Assembly: GCA_051294375.1 (NCBI GenBank) | Contig: CM119269.1 | Location: 10,894,883 to 10,958,882 of the forward strand | DNA: 64,000 nucleotides | Reading direction: 5' to 3' | DNA from: Paraspadella gotoi | Taxonomy: Eukaryota; Chaetognatha | Shown here: piece after piece, positions 12,908 to 28,704 of the stretch | Numbering within the stretch: position 1 is the first letter of the stretch | Layout: the number at the start of each line of letters is the position of its first letter | Made by a program: the position numbers and the translations under genes | Notes under the pieces: model-generated | What the model saw: the letters and a program-made list of their open reading frames with translations, nothing else | Database searches by the model: none | Told to the model about the DNA's origin: nothing

Positions 12908-15900
12908 CATGGCGATGCCATTTCTATTATTTCTTTCTTTGTCATGGACGGACGGACTCGTGGTCACCGTTAACGGACCGTACTCCCTCGACCACCACAC
13001 TCGCGGGCGCCGAGCACCGGCTACCGCGAGCCCTTCGTCTCCGTGACGGCGCTCCGGCGTTTCACGGCGCTCGTTTACCGGCGCCAAAGCGTCGCACGCC
13101 CCATTCCGGCGACGACATCGAGGGACGTTTGGGACGACCTACTTCCGTAACCGCTTCACGACGGGAAAGATACCGAAGAGGTATCCGACTTATCCCGGAT
13201 GGGTTACGTTTGACTTTTTTTTTCAAAAAAATATAAAAAAATAAAAAGATAAAATTTAGATGCCAGTGAGAGTCTTTTGAATTAAAACCTTTGTCACGGC
13301 ATCAATGTTTTGTTTGCTTTTAGAAATGCACCGTCGATCTTCTTTTTTTTCTACTTCTACTTTTTATTCGCCTTATTTCGTCTCCATTATCTGTCCTTTA
13401 TTCTATACGTAACCACTTTCTTTCTCCCTTTCCCCGTTTTTTTCTCTCCATCTTCCAATTCTTTACTTCCTCCCAACTTCTCCCCTCAGCAATTTCCAAT
13501 CTTTCCTCAACTTTTGACCTCGGAGTCAACTTCTTTAATCCTCATTCACTTTTTCGTCAGTCGTCTTCAACCATGACTTTACATCGACCAAAAAGACTTT
13601 CGTTTTCATCCGGTGACAAGCTTTCAAGAGTACTAAACTGTTCGGTCAGTTTTTTTTTTTTTTTTTTTTTTTAATTGAAGTACTCGATATATCTTTTATT
13701 TATCTGGACTGTAGCGACGCACATTGGCACAAGTTTCCTCCTTCCCTTGCGCAATCACGCCCCCACCCACCCAATTTCACCGCCTCCACGTCAAAAACTG
13801 TTTCCTGTTTCCTGTATTTACGATCTTTCGGTTCCTCTCATCGGCCCGTTATCTGCGATGAATTTTCTCTCTCTCTGGTCTCGGCACGCGTTGCAATGTT
13901 TACGCTCGCGACATCTCGTGGCAAGGTTGCCGTCTCATTGCAAGATCCCATTCGGCTTTTAGCCCTCCAGTCACTGTTTGGTGATTTTCTACTCTTTTCT
14001 TATTTGAGGCAACACTCACATCGACGGATATCGTCCGAACTATTTTCATCCGACTCGAAACAACAACGACGAAGACGACGACGCGTGGAAGACGAAACCA
14101 AAATGCTTCGAGAGTCCTCTCCCAAATCGATATATAACATTTTAGGTTCACGTTTGTTTTACGCTTATTCCGTATTATCATGCGAAAACGCTTACGGCGT
14201 ATTTTCGAATCGACTATGTATATTAAAAAGCCTATAGCTATTTTGACTTTACCCCCAAGCACAAACCTTCAACTCTAATTCTGACCCGATTTTAATAAAC
14301 CGCCTTTTTTCCTTCCTCTCTTCCCACTCGCCCCCCTCCTCCCTCTCCTCTTTGCTCAAAACCCTCCGCTTTTTTCTAATCGTTTTTTTTATTCCTCGAT
14401 TTAAAGATTTTCCGCCTAATGTTTAGTCGTGACTTAGAATGACAAAAATCGTTACGGTGGGTGAATCCCAAAAGTTAGAGAGGTTGGCATTTGAGGCTTT
14501 CGAACGCGTAATGTGTAATAAAAAAATAACGATCGAATATCATTTTTTGGATAATTTTTTTTCCTTAGGTTTGAAAGAGACTGATGCTAATGATAAAACC
14601 TATTACGCAAAATTGGAAATATTGGTACAACAGCTGATTAAAAAAGCTCAAGGAAAGAACTTCTTTTCTCCACGAACAATGTCAAATGACTTTAAAAACG
14701 ACAATCAACATCACGCTTACGGTGTGCAATAGACATTTGTCAGTTAAATAGGCGCCATTCGACAACAGCAGCTACTAAACTTTCTTCATTTAATTAATGA
14801 GAATCGCTTCGTTGTAGTGGAACATTCAAGTTGTTTGTCCGTTAGTTCCAATCCTAAAAATCCAATGTATCACCACATTATTTTTTTTTTTCTTTTTAGT
14901 TTTTTGGTTATTATAGATGTTACAAGATGTTCTCATTACGACAAGAGTGTCACTGAGAACAGTGGGTAAGATTTTCCGAAAAACTACAGAAAGGCAGAAA
15001 TCGTTCCGATGGAGCTAAAGAAAAGCTGTGTGTTGAGCTGGGAGAAAGATACTCTCTTCAAAAAATGCACTGTGCTTCGAGCTTTGAAATTCTTTAGCGG
15101 AGAATACGCGATTCGCTCGGAGTCTCTTTCCGACGCAGAGGGGAGCCGAAACCGGACGCACGGGTGTTCCATCTGTTGCTCTTTTTTTGTGCAACATTTT
15201 ATCAGTTTTTTCCCCATTTTAACCGGTGTAATGAGAAAGTTGGAAATCCAAAATGTTTAAAGTTGTTATTAATTATTGGAGAGCTAAAATATTATTGAAG
15301 AAACCTCAATTTTTAAAGGATGTAGTATTCTAGACATACAGACGTACGTACATTCAAGTTCGCTAATATAATAATCAAAAGAACCAACGATTAACTCGGA
15401 AAACCAATAAAATTAGTGATTGCTATACCAAAGCTGAATTTTTAAAAAAAAGTTCAATCGTTTAGATCCTCACCATCTTAGTCTTTCTTTAGTTCTTTTA
15501 AAATTATTTAGCTTCGTTCCTTGTAGTGGACTTCTTTTCCCAACGGCGATTTTTTTTCCTTTTGTGTGTTAAATTTCCTATTTTACTAATGGTTGTGAAT
15601 CTTTTGTGTTTCTATTACGAATGTTTTTTCTATTATTTTTGTTGGTGGTTGAGACAGAAGGGAATTCTACTGCGACGAAACATGAGAGACCGAAAGTCAA
15701 AAAACCTAAGCGCGGAGAATTCACATGGAACATATTCCTGGGAAGAGAAAAAGAAATTCAAGTGAGAATTTCGATATCGAAAATCTTTAAATAAATGAAC
15801 ACAATTTTTGGCATAATTTATAAGGGTTTCCAGTAGCCTTCAAAAATATATCTTTTGATATTTTTTTTTTCCCTTTTTTGGTTTCTGTTTCTTCTTATTC

Positions 15901-17321
15901 TTTTTTTTATTCTAAGTCCAGAGAAGAGGGACAACGTCAATAACAAACTATAAAACTGAAAGCAAGAGAAAAGAGCCAAAATATATTGTAGTTCAAAACT
16001 AAATTCGCAAGTAAAATTGTTTTAACTTTAAGTTTAATTGTCCAACTTAACCCAGCAATCACACATTGAAGTCAAGCAAACTACCTGTTACATCAGCTCT
16101 CTGCATTCGCACGGCAAACGAGGCGGCCAAATACGAACCAAGCGTCAGACAATCAAAAACCAGAGCCAAGCACAGGCAAGCAAGCACAGGCAACAAACTC
16201 ATACGACGCGAAAGGAAATCACTTCTAGATCGTTTTTGTCGCGGTGCGTGAGACGACGACGATGACGCGCGTCGGACGGCGCCGCCGCAAATAAGAGCCA
16301 CGCGTCGTCCGAAAGCGGAAAACGCGGGGCGGCAGGAGGCGGCGACGGCGAAGGAGGGGCGCTAGCTTCGGCGTGTTGACGTTAAAAGAAACAAGCAGAC
16401 AAAATCGGGAGACGAAGATATAGACGTAAATTTGGACGATTGTGAGAACGACGACGCGACACACACTTAACGAAGCAACATAACGCGGAAACGAGAAATG
16501 CTGTTAACTTTAGCTTCAACCAAAGAAAAACTCGGACAACCTCGACAATGACGAAAAATTGTCTTAAGTGAAAAAAAGGTAACAACAAAACGACGAAAAA
16601 AATAGTGCCGAAACTGACGACAATAACACAGTTGTCGGAACAGCCAAACAGAGACCATACACAGGAATAATGGAGCCCTGTGGTTTCCATGGAAAACCGA
16701 AAAGGCGTGGCGGCTGACGACACGACGACAAAAGACGATGGAAATGGACGACGAGATTGATAACTTTTTCCTGTCGAATGTTAATTCATATTTTGACGTC
16801 AATTTCTCGCTCGGAATATGATTACGTAGATTAAATAAATGCAATTTGCGAGACAAATGAATACAGGAATAATGGAAACTTGGTAAAATAAATAAACAGT
16901 AAAAACTTTTCATCTTTTTTTTTCAAACTGACTTTCGAAAGTCTTTTATAAAATTACGTATTTTTTTTTTAAAAAAATCAGATAATAGGACATAAAATTG
17001 CTCTTTAGCTATACAATAATTATTCAAATAACCACCATCGCTGGTTTTAAGCTCAGATCAATTATATGCAAACCAAATTTTCACTCGCTCATCTCATATG
17101 AGGGGTCTTGAGACTTAGATCGAAACAAAACCGAGAATCAGAAAAATTGAAAGATAAAAGTCGCGAGTTTCAATCCGATGGACTAAATTGAAAAAGAACA
17201 CAGAAGAAAAGATAGAAAAAAACCAGCAAAGCCGCGAGCATAAAGGGAAATGAAAAGATAAGACGCTTTTAACTCTTATCGTTGGAAAGCTTTTTAATGT
17301 TTCCCTTTGGTCTCTCTCTCG

Positions 17322-17405
<84 letters not shown>

Positions 17406-17760
17406 TTTGACGCGCGGCCAGAACCTTCATATACTCCAAATTACTTTATCGGATCCATGTGGTTCTGAGTGTCAATTTTATTTCTTGTTGTTCAGTTATA
17501 TACTCTTATCTGTTATAATCAAAAAGATATTTCTCCTTAATTCATAAGTTCTTAAACCAAACAAATCCAGAAATATTACCACGTATTTAAAAAGAGGACA
17601 GATATTGCGCTCGCAATTGGAATGTTTTCCTCTATTGTTTAAGTATGCAGGCAACCGTTTATTAGACTGCATATTCTCTATCGTTCGTTCTTTCTGAACT
17701 CTACCTTTTCTTTTCCATCCAATCGCTCTCTCTTTCTCCTTTTTCTCTCTGCTCTTTCTA

Positions 17761-17826
<66 letters not shown>

Positions 17827-18011
17827 CCCTACCTCACCTCTCCCTCTTCTTCCCCATCTTCTCGCGCACCTGATCTCACTTATCCTTCATGGATATTTAC
17901 TTCCGTCCAAAGGGGGAATCTTTGCTCATCTCTCATCTCGAGAGGAGAGGGAAAGAGCGAGAGGGAGAGGAGGAAGAGGAGAGCGATGGAAGGGGAGGGG
18001 AAGAGCCAGAG

Positions 18012-18073
<62 letters not shown>

Positions 18074-18836
18074 CAAATCGGTGAAGGCGAGAGAGAAGGA
18101 AAAACTAAAAAAGCGCCGTTTAAAAATAAAAAAAAGAATATTTTTTTTTTTCAATATAGATTTAACAACAATGGAAAAGCATGTAATTCATGAGTGGAGG
18201 ACTGGAGGGGCGAAGGCCGGGAGGATAAATATGATATTTTAAAAAGGAAAGTTAATAACGGAAAAAGAATGGAAGAACAAAAGGAAAGAAATAAAAAGGA
18301 AAAATTTTCAAAATTGGAGAAATTTAAAAATCGAGAGAAGAGGAAAAAAATTGGAAAAGTTTTAATGAAAACGGGAGGAAGGAAAAAATGACATCTGATC
18401 TCATGTCGATTCGGTGAAGATAATGAAAGTGTTCACACTCGACGACGTTGTCGTAGTCGTTGTCGTTTTCTTTGTCGTCGTTGTTATCCTCTTCGCCTTT
18501 TCATTTGGTAGTAATGCTGGATTGAAATTCTTTGATCTTGATTAATCTTTATCCCAATGATTTTCCGTTTTATCTCCAAGTTTTTATGTTATTTTCGTAT
18601 TAAAATCTTTTTCGTAACGACTCGAGATAGTAGTTTTATGACTTCGATGTTTTCATTGTTCGCGATACTTTTCTCGACGGAGACGACGACGGAGACGACG
18701 ACGACGACGACGACGACGTCGATGACGTGAATTGAGTTTGAAACATTCTACAAAGAACTGAGAGACTTTTAAAAACATGTCATCATCTCCCGCGTTGGGA
18801 AGTTAGCGAACGATAAAAAAAAAAAAGCTAAGCATC
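12908..18836 (+). repeat. 5.9-kb direct tandem duplication, copy B
   Basis: Second head-to-tail copy. The junction is seamless: the end of copy A (a run of A followed by AAGCTAAGCAT) continues directly into the start motif, and copy B ends with the same A-run and AAGCTAAGCAT before diverging at 18836. Indels relative to copy A occur every few tens of bases throughout. A gap of N follows at 18997. A false duplication, in which a poorly corrected read was joined next to its own consensus, fits well; a real recent tandem duplication is the alternative. Confidence 0.95.
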
Positions 18837-18893
18837 GGAGAAACCCAAAGCGGAGAATGAGAGAGAGAGAGAGAGAGGAGAGAAGAGAGAGAT

Positions 18894-18924
<31 letters not shown>

Positions 18925-18996
18925 AGAGAGAGAGAGTGAGAGAGTAGAGAGAGAGAGAAAGGAGAGAGAGAGAGAGAGAGAGTCACCCTCGCGCTC
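18837..18996. repeat. Interrupted (GA)n tract before a gap
   Basis: Imperfect GA repeat with many single-base irregularities (GAGAGG, GAAGAG), ending close to the N run at 18997. Confidence 0.9.
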
Positions 18997-19021
18997 NNNN
19001 NNNNNNNNNNNNNNNNNNNNN
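18997..19021. other. Assembly gap (25 N)
   Basis: Twenty-five N, again beside a GA tract and just downstream of the duplicated unit. Confidence 0.98.
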
Positions 19022-19260
19022 GTTCGACCTCTGAACGAAACTGAAAAGCAAAACCTCATGAGTGAAAAGTGGGAAAGGTGAGATGGCCTCCCGGCGAAAG
19101 AGAAAGTGGTTGAGGGGTGGAGGCGGAAATCGGGTGGTTTCGTCAAGGTGGTCGGGCAAGAGTGGTTTTTGTTTGGGGGGATGGATTTGGTTGGGGTATT
19201 TTGAAGTAGCCGTGGAGCGGAAGAGAAAAGGTGGAAAAGGGAAGAAAGTGTCGGAAGGTC

Positions 19261-19769
<509 letters not shown>

Positions 19770-19858
<89 letters not shown>
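19770..19858. repeat. (GA)n microsatellite
   Basis: About 90 bp GA tract with one AGAAG interruption at its left edge. Confidence 0.95.
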
Positions 19859-19860
<2 letters not shown>

Positions 19861-21312
19861 TGTCTTCTGAATAATGAAAGAAAAGGCTGGGAGAGAAGTT
19901 GGGTGAATGTTTGCGAAACCCAAATTAAAACGAATCGTGTAACATTAGAGTTTAAAAGGAATCTTGCGGAAGCATTTTGAGCGTTTGTAGAGGAGCTACC
20001 GAAATACCGTAAAGTTTCACGTTCAAGACAGTCTTGGGATAATCATGAGGACTGGAGTAAATAAGATATAATCATATATTGTGTCGTGATAGTGACCGCT
20101 TCAATTTTTATACTGAATTATTTTTTATTTATATGACTCAAAATGCTGTGTAGTAACAGACCGTAAAGAACCGTATGAAAACTTTAAAAGTCAAACATGA
20201 ACGTTTAAAAAATTAAGAAAACGTTGCACACTTTACATATTATGAAAAAAATTAGATTTAAGCTAAGAATATACGTTTTTATTATTTTTGATAGACAAAT
20301 TTAAACAATTTTCAAAAAAGAGATTTATATCTTTCAAACAACTTTTTATAATAAATCTAACTCTGTTATCCAATCCAATAAAAGGTAATTACAAAATGTT
20401 ATTATAGTTTCTTAGGTCCGAACTGCGGAGTAAACATAAATATAACTTTTTTATGATAATAATAGTTTTCCACCATTAGAATTTTGTTTAAAGTTAGATT
20501 TAAAATTATCATTATGCTTTACTGTAGTGTTGTAAAAGTGAGAAAGCTTTAGTAATTCAACGAGAATAAATCTTTGTTTTTTTGTTTCTATTTATAGTTA
20601 GTTTTAAGAAGTTTTTTTCCGCCGCGTATGACGGAAACGCGGAAGCCGGCAACGCGCCAGCGAGGGGCGTGGCGACGCTGCTGGCGCCGGCAGAAGCGCC
20701 AGACGCCAATTTTCTTGACGCGGAGTGATTTTCGGGTCAAATGAGCAGATTTTTCAAGCGAAACCCGCAGCATCGCCACTCGGGGAAAAAAATGGCCACT
20801 CGGAAAAAAGGGGAGGAAGAAATAGAGGCAGAGAAAAAGTTTCGCTGAGAAAAGTGAGGAAAATTGGGAGGAAAATGGCAAAGGGGTAGAAAAGTGGGAA
20901 AAAAATCCCATCCCAAACAGATAAATAATATTATAGCTAAATATTTAACACAACAAAATAAATAAAATAATAAATAAAAGGTGTTTTTAAATCTTAAAAA
21001 ATAAAGAGAGTGAAACAAGTAATTTTCATAAACTAGAAAAGAAGAAATAGAATTAGAAGTGAACATGGCGAAAAAAAAAATCTTCTTTCTAGAATTCACA
21101 AAGAATTACTCCGCGAGCCAACGTCCTTTATTATTCATTTTGAGTTTGTTTTAAGTTTTTTTTTATAATTTTAAGCCTTCGCATCAATCTGGCGTGAAAA
21201 TTTTCGGATGTTAAAACTTAAAAGCGTATGTCAATTTTGATTTGTTTCTTTGTCTAATTATTTTTCTCAGACATACCGTAGAAGAAAACCAACCGACAAA
21301 CCTTCTCTTCCG

Positions 21313-21315
<3 letters not shown>
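19859..21315. other. Non-coding stretch
   Basis: AT-rich to 20600, then a short CpG-rich block (20620-20715), then AT-rich again. No splice-bounded coding segment recognised on either strand. Confidence 0.45.
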
Positions 21316-21353
<38 letters not shown>

Positions 21354-21370
21354 TCTCTCTCTCTCTCTCT
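21316..21370. repeat. (CT)n microsatellite, interrupted
   Basis: CT tract with two CTTT interruptions. Confidence 0.9.
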
Positions 21371-22648
21371 CCCCTATCTCCTTCTATGCCCAATTGCCCA
21401 TCTATCATTCTCTCCTCTTTTGCTCTCATCCGGAACACGGATATCCCAACGAATACTATGATCTAGAGTGGCCGCTATAAGAAGGTTAGGATTTCACACG
21501 AAATCTTGAAAAATTTTAAAATTTCAATCTACAAAATAATTCCCCCCCCCAAAAAAATGAATCGTTTGTAGGAACGAAATGAGAAACAGAGATATATGTG
21601 GACGGAGAAATAGAAATAGAAATACGAGGTATCAAGATGGTATAAAAAAATGATAGAGAGAAGAAAGGGGAGGATGAACTTTTCTCCACTTTTTTTTGCA
21701 GAGAGATAGAGAAGGGTCGAGCGATCGCGTTATTCCTCGATTCTCGTTTAATCCATCGATGATCGGTCCATAGTTAAAACAAAACAAAAAAAAAAACACT
21801 TTTTTTTCTGATCGCTTTTTCATCACTTTTTTATTTTATTTTTATTTTTTTAAATTATTTTTTCTTCTTTCGAAAAAAAAAAGTTTTGGATTCTCATCCC
21901 AGATTCGAGATGCAAAACATAAATACTTGGGCTCTTGACAATCGATTTAATTCGATTTACTTTTTTGTCAAAAGCGGCATTCTACAAAATCTTGTACAAA
22001 ATTATGTAATTAAATTTAGTTAAAACGTCTTTGGTTATCGGGCGAGCCCACATGAGACTCGGATATTCTTTAATTCTGTCAAACATGATATTTTTGTCTT
22101 ACGCCTAAACTTATAACGGGAGGCAAAGGAGCAAAGAAGCAAAGGAGGGCCAAACTTGAAAGTAGTCGACAACCTCAGTGATTCGTTGTCGAAACCTGTG
22201 GTCCAATAAATTTTTCCAAGTTTCGACCTCGAATGAGTTTCGAATCAAAATTTGCGCAATATTTATGAGGCGAGCTGCGGGGTCGATGCTATACTGATTG
22301 TTTAAAGTTCAAATCGTGAAGCGGACAATGTAATTTTGCAGTTTAAAAAGCACAATTCGAAATGCTCGCATAAATTTTAAGTCCTTTTGGCCTTGGGAGA
22401 GTTGTTTCTGATATTTTTAATTTGTACCAAAGTGTGGACTGTTGTAAATCAGTCGTAAAGTAGAATGGTAGAATGCTTGACCTGAAAATTATTAGCCGAG
22501 TTTTGAATGAAGAACAGTTAATTTACTTAATATAAAGTAATGCTGATTTATTCAGTCCTAAAAAAAGGTTTTTTTTTCTTTCCAAGAGCAATGCGCGAGC
22601 AAAAACGTAAAACCGTCTTTAATTTGTACAAATTAAGACCAGCAAATT

Positions 22649-22652
<4 letters not shown>
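21371..22652. other. Non-coding stretch
   Basis: Contains short C9 and A7-A10 homopolymers. No gene or recognisable repeat family seen. Confidence 0.45.

Positions 22653-22693
<41 letters not shown>
22653..22693. repeat. (CT)n microsatellite
   Basis: About 41 bp CT tract. Confidence 0.93.
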
Positions 22694-22695
<2 letters not shown>

Positions 22696-23381
22696 GCATC
22701 TAATGCGGATTTTTGACTTAGAGCGAGGACATTGGATGCAAGAGTTAATTGCCTAAACGATAACAAAGAGAAGACGTTTAAGAGAAGTCAAATTTAAGAG
22801 AGGTAAAAAACTCGGGCGAAACGAGAGAAGTAAAGTTCAGCGCGTGCTCGTTAATTACTGCGATCGAAAGGGGTTTTTATTTATTTTTTTTATTTTTTGT
22901 GTACTTGACGAGCGCGAGAGATGTTTTTACAGGTAGGATAACGAGATGTTTGTTGGGTAATAACGTTTATCAAATTGTTCGATTACAATGCGTGATTAAA
23001 CGACACATCGAAAAATATGTTATGAACTTAAATATTATTTTTGGAAAAAAAATGTTTTTGTGAATTTCATTCAACTTGTCAAAAATCTGAAACTTAAGAC
23101 GGTAATAAATCGTGGGACGAAGATGGCGTAAGTTTACAAAATATTAGACATATAGTATTTGCGATCTTTTTTTTTTAACAACACCATTTTTGCTTTTTTG
23201 AATTTTTTGGTTGAAACCGATAAACGAAAGTCAAATCGGCCTCTGCTTCTTTTTTTTTTCTCTTTTGTTCATCTTTTTTTTTCTTTTATCCGATTTCGCT
23301 ATTTTTCATTTTTTCTCTTTTGTTTTTATTCCGCGTTTCTTCGAAATAATTTTTAGATTTGGTTTCGGAATTTTTCGCTTC

Positions 23382-23383
<2 letters not shown>

Positions 23384-23469
<86 letters not shown>
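23384..23469. repeat. (GA)n microsatellite
   Basis: About 86 bp GA tract. Confidence 0.96.
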
Positions 23470-23470
<1 letters not shown>

Positions 23471-23855
23471 GGAAGGCGGAAGGAGAAATCTGACGGAGGC
23501 GAAGAGATTCTCATGACCGACCGAGTTTCCGATCATGAGAGGGAAAAATTGGGCACCGGGTTTTGTCGGGCTTGGTCGGGCGGCGGATCCGGAAATTGTC
23601 GGGTATCGGGGCAAGGAAGCGGGCAAAAAAACATCCGTCGAACAGTCGGACAAAAGCCGAGACGAGAAAGGTAAAAATCCCCGAGGGCAAAAAAAGCGAA
23701 TTGGATGGGAAAGAAAACGAGGAAGACGTGATTTCGGGGCGCGTGTTGCGTGATAATTTGTGAATGTTGAGAATCGGTAATATATATCACGAGACACGAC
23801 ATCTCACGGTCCAACGATGTCAACAACTGTTGCGATTATCACGTTGAAATGGATT

Positions 23856-23856
23856 T

Positions 23857-23900
<44 letters not shown>
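23856..23900. repeat. Poly-T tract
   Basis: A run of about 45 T, the longest homopolymer in the window. Immediately downstream is a possible small coding exon. Confidence 0.95.
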
Positions 23901-23901
<1 letters not shown>

Positions 23902-23951
23902 CGTTTTGGTCTAATGTTAGCAGAAAATCTTTTTTTTTAATTTACTACGCC

Positions 23952-24167
23952 ATGCATGACCAGAATATCTTTCCGGAAGTCCAAGAGTCTAGGATGGCGA
24001 TGAGCGCCGGCAGCGGCGGCGGCGACGACAACGACGACGAAAACGACGACGACGAAAACGACGACGACCCAGGATTCCAAGATTTAAGAACCAAATATAC
24101 GATCGAAAAAAAAAGTATGGAATCATTTCCTCGTTCGCCGTTCGGATTTCGACGCCGAATTACGTAA
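23952..24167 (+). CDS. Possible small acidic protein or exon (71 aa), doubtful
   Basis: The frame from ATG 23952 gives MHDQNIFPEVQESRM, then an Asp/Asn/Glu-rich block made from GAC repeats, then a basic end with three Arg before the stop. Composition over the non-repeat part (about 40 residues) is protein-like. No family is recognised, and no splice partner or promoter is evident. It could be an exon, a small gene, or a chance frame through a GAC microsatellite. Confidence 0.2.
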   Translation: MHDQNIFPEVQESRMAMSAGSGGGDDNDDENDDDENDDDPGFQDLRTKYTIEKKSMESFPRSPFGFRRRIT

Positions 24168-24414
24168 CGACACCAGAACGGAAATCGGCGAGCGTCGATA
24201 GGTGTCATCGAGGATTGAAAAAGAAAACCAGATCGGGAGACACGAGAATGAGATGAAGTGCAGATAGATGAGGAGCGGAATATACGTAGACAAAATTAGA
24301 CGAGGAGCGAATGAGGAGCGGAGAGAATTACAAAAGTGATTGAGAAAAATGCAAAGAGGAACAGACGATTGTAAATTTGGAAATTTTCGCACTTGGCTAT
24401 ATTTATACATAGTA

Positions 24415-24690
24415 CTAACTGTATGAGGATAAGGAAACAAGCGGGCCGAAGACTATTATCCGTAACTTCTGTACCCGTAAGCCATAAAGCAGGTCCTGGG
24501 CTTGAAACCTGGCTGGAGGATTTTTTATGACGCCAAAGGGGGGTACGGACGTCCTCGTGCTTCCATGAAGGTTAGGTAGCGCGCTGGGATAGAACCCGGT
24601 ACATAGTGAACATGAGCCGACGGCTTCACTCAATGAGCCACAGGGTCACGAGTGAATGTGTCATTCTTATAGGCGGGGTGAACTTATGCT
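24415..24690 (-). mobile_element. tRNA-derived SINE-like repeat (minus strand)
   Basis: On the minus strand a B-box-like GGGTTCTATCCC (24597-24586) follows an A-box-like TGGCTCATTGAG (24640-24629) at tRNA-like spacing. The body continues toward 24415 with no protein frame. The head differs from the elements at 4241 and 38701, so this would be a different SINE family or subfamily. Boundaries are approximate. Confidence 0.5.
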
Positions 24691-26480
<1,790 letters not shown>

Positions 26481-26558
<78 letters not shown>

Positions 26559-26760
26559 TAACGGTAAAAACCCATGATCAAAGGAGGTACAAACTTGTCT
26601 GGTGGGGGAGACAAGCGGTAGAGGGTGAAAATGAGGGGAGGGTAAAGATTGAGAGAGAGATAAAGGAAGAGGAAGAGAAAGCGAGGATGAATTTGAGATC
26701 CGTAAACCCTGGAGGTAAACAGGAGAGAGTGAAGAAAATAAGAGTGAAAATAAGAGAGAA

Positions 26761-26806
<46 letters not shown>

Positions 26807-26911
26807 ACAATGAGTCGGATACGCAAAAACAATCGAAGATGATCGCGGGGCGAGTTTTTTTCAGAGAAGAGGATTAAGGAAGAGAGAGAGAGAGAGAGAG
26901 AGACGAGAGAG

Positions 26912-26967
<56 letters not shown>
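26481..26967. repeat. Cluster of CT and GA microsatellites
   Basis: CT tract at 26481-26554, then GA tracts at 26767-26801 and 26880-26967, separated by purine-rich sequence. The switch from CT to GA on one strand repeats the arrangement seen at 11860-12168. Confidence 0.92.
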
Positions 26968-26975
<8 letters not shown>

Positions 26976-27297
26976 AAAGAAAAAGGGAAGAATTGGAGAA
27001 GAGTAAAAGAGATGAAGAGGAAAATGAGAGAGAAGGAGTACAAGGAGCGAGAGAGGGTCAAATCAAAGAGTCAGCCTCGCATAATGATGGGCGGGGTAGG
27101 GAGGGGCGGTTGAAAGCGGCAAAGGGTGAAAGGGCCATCGTTTCCAGACCAAAGGGGAGGGGCGGTGGATGGTAGGGCCAAGGTAATTTCTTTGTCCAGG
27201 TCTCGATCTTGCAGGAAAATTAAGATTGCTTTGGGGAAGTTGGGAGTTGGATCGGGATGAAGGTTTGGGGTGACGCTAGACGAGACCGATTGTCTTA

Positions 27298-27862
27298 CAC
27301 TGCGGCGCAAAAAAAAAATAGCCACTTTTTACATAGAAAAACCCATATTGGATGGTTGAATTCTACAAGAACACAGAAACAAAAAATAAAGTTTTTCAAA
27401 AGATGAAGAAATTGGTCTAAGTCTTAATAAAATCGAGCAAAGTTATAGGACGACAAAGTCGATTAGTACCAAAAAAAGGGGGAAAAAATTAGTTTCTATT
27501 TTTTTTTAGTAAATAAGAGTCAATGATTTTTCCTTATTATAAAATGATTATAATATGAAATTGGCTAAACTAATTTGGCAAAGAATATCTGTAGGGACAG
27601 GTATCAACCATTTTTGACCTAAATCAAATTAAAATAAGTAAGAAACTATATAAAAAAAACAATCTTTTATCATCAGTCAGAAAAAGAAGTATCATCAACT
27701 TAACCTCCAAAAATCATTTTTCCCAATTCCGTATTCAGACTAACTTTAAAGTATTGCTATATTCTACTGCCTGAACCAAATAATTTTGTTTAGCTTTTTA
27801 AAATAAAGAAATAGTGAGGTATTTAAAGCTAACAAGTGGCTACTTTTTTTTACGCCGCAGTG
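27298..27862. mobile_element. Tc1/mariner-type MITE with TA target duplication
   Basis: The ends are inverted: CACTGCGGCGCAAAAA at 27298 and TTTTTACGCCGCAGTG ending at 27862. The next bases also match (TAGCCACTT inside the left end, AAGTGGCTA inside the right end). Each end is bordered by TA (27296-27297 and 27863-27864), the target site of Tc1/mariner elements, whose termini usually start CAGTG or similar. The 565-bp element is AT-rich and has no transposase frame, so it would depend on an enzyme encoded elsewhere. Confidence 0.8.
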
Positions 27863-27864
27863 TA

Positions 27865-28664
27865 TATTGCCTATTATTTCCTAAATTTTGCAGTTCAAGA
27901 TTTTTTAGATTCACAGAATCATTTTGCATGCACCCATTCAAGCAAAATTCATTCTAAAATTTTATCGGTTTCTAAAATTAAAATTTTTCTTCGTCTGTCG
28001 GGTAAAAAGATACTCCCCTCCCCAACTCTCGAAAAAATCTTCTAGCTTTGTTGTCTAAAAATTAACCCCAAAGATCGAAAAAGGGATTCTCCCTCGATCG
28101 TCAAGGTTAATTGGATCTTCGGCCCAACGCGGTTTTGTAGGTTTAACAGGCGTGGTTTCGGACCGACGAGAAGGGGAGAGGACGTAAAAACTTGATTGGC
28201 GGCTTGTATCATTTGTAAGGCAGATTAAGCTCGAAGGGCGCGAGTTAACCAAGGATAAAATTTGATCTGCATAACGTTAAACAAAAAAAAAAGGGTTGAT
28301 TAGCTTGATTAGCTTGTGAGGCGAATTGATTGAGTTGAGGCGTTGGGGATTGATTGCTCCTTCGAACGGAGAGTGTTACTCATGTCATGAAGCGGATTGT
28401 AAAAGAGGCACCTTTTTATTTATTTTATAGGATTTGCTGGCCCGTTGGCACCAACATCCATGTGCATTATTTTCTTGATTCCCGTTTTGCTCTCGACGCT
28501 TAACATTTTTTTTCATTTCGTTCTCCTACTCATCGTAACTTTGAGCCTTCCTTAATGAAGTTGTCATTTTTCGAGTTTTCCCTTTTGTGAATTCCATTTC
28601 AGAAGCGTCATCGAGATTCGAAACAATTTTTCTGCGCCGTCGTTCGCAGGAATCAGAGAATCAG

Positions 28665-28704
<40 letters not shown>

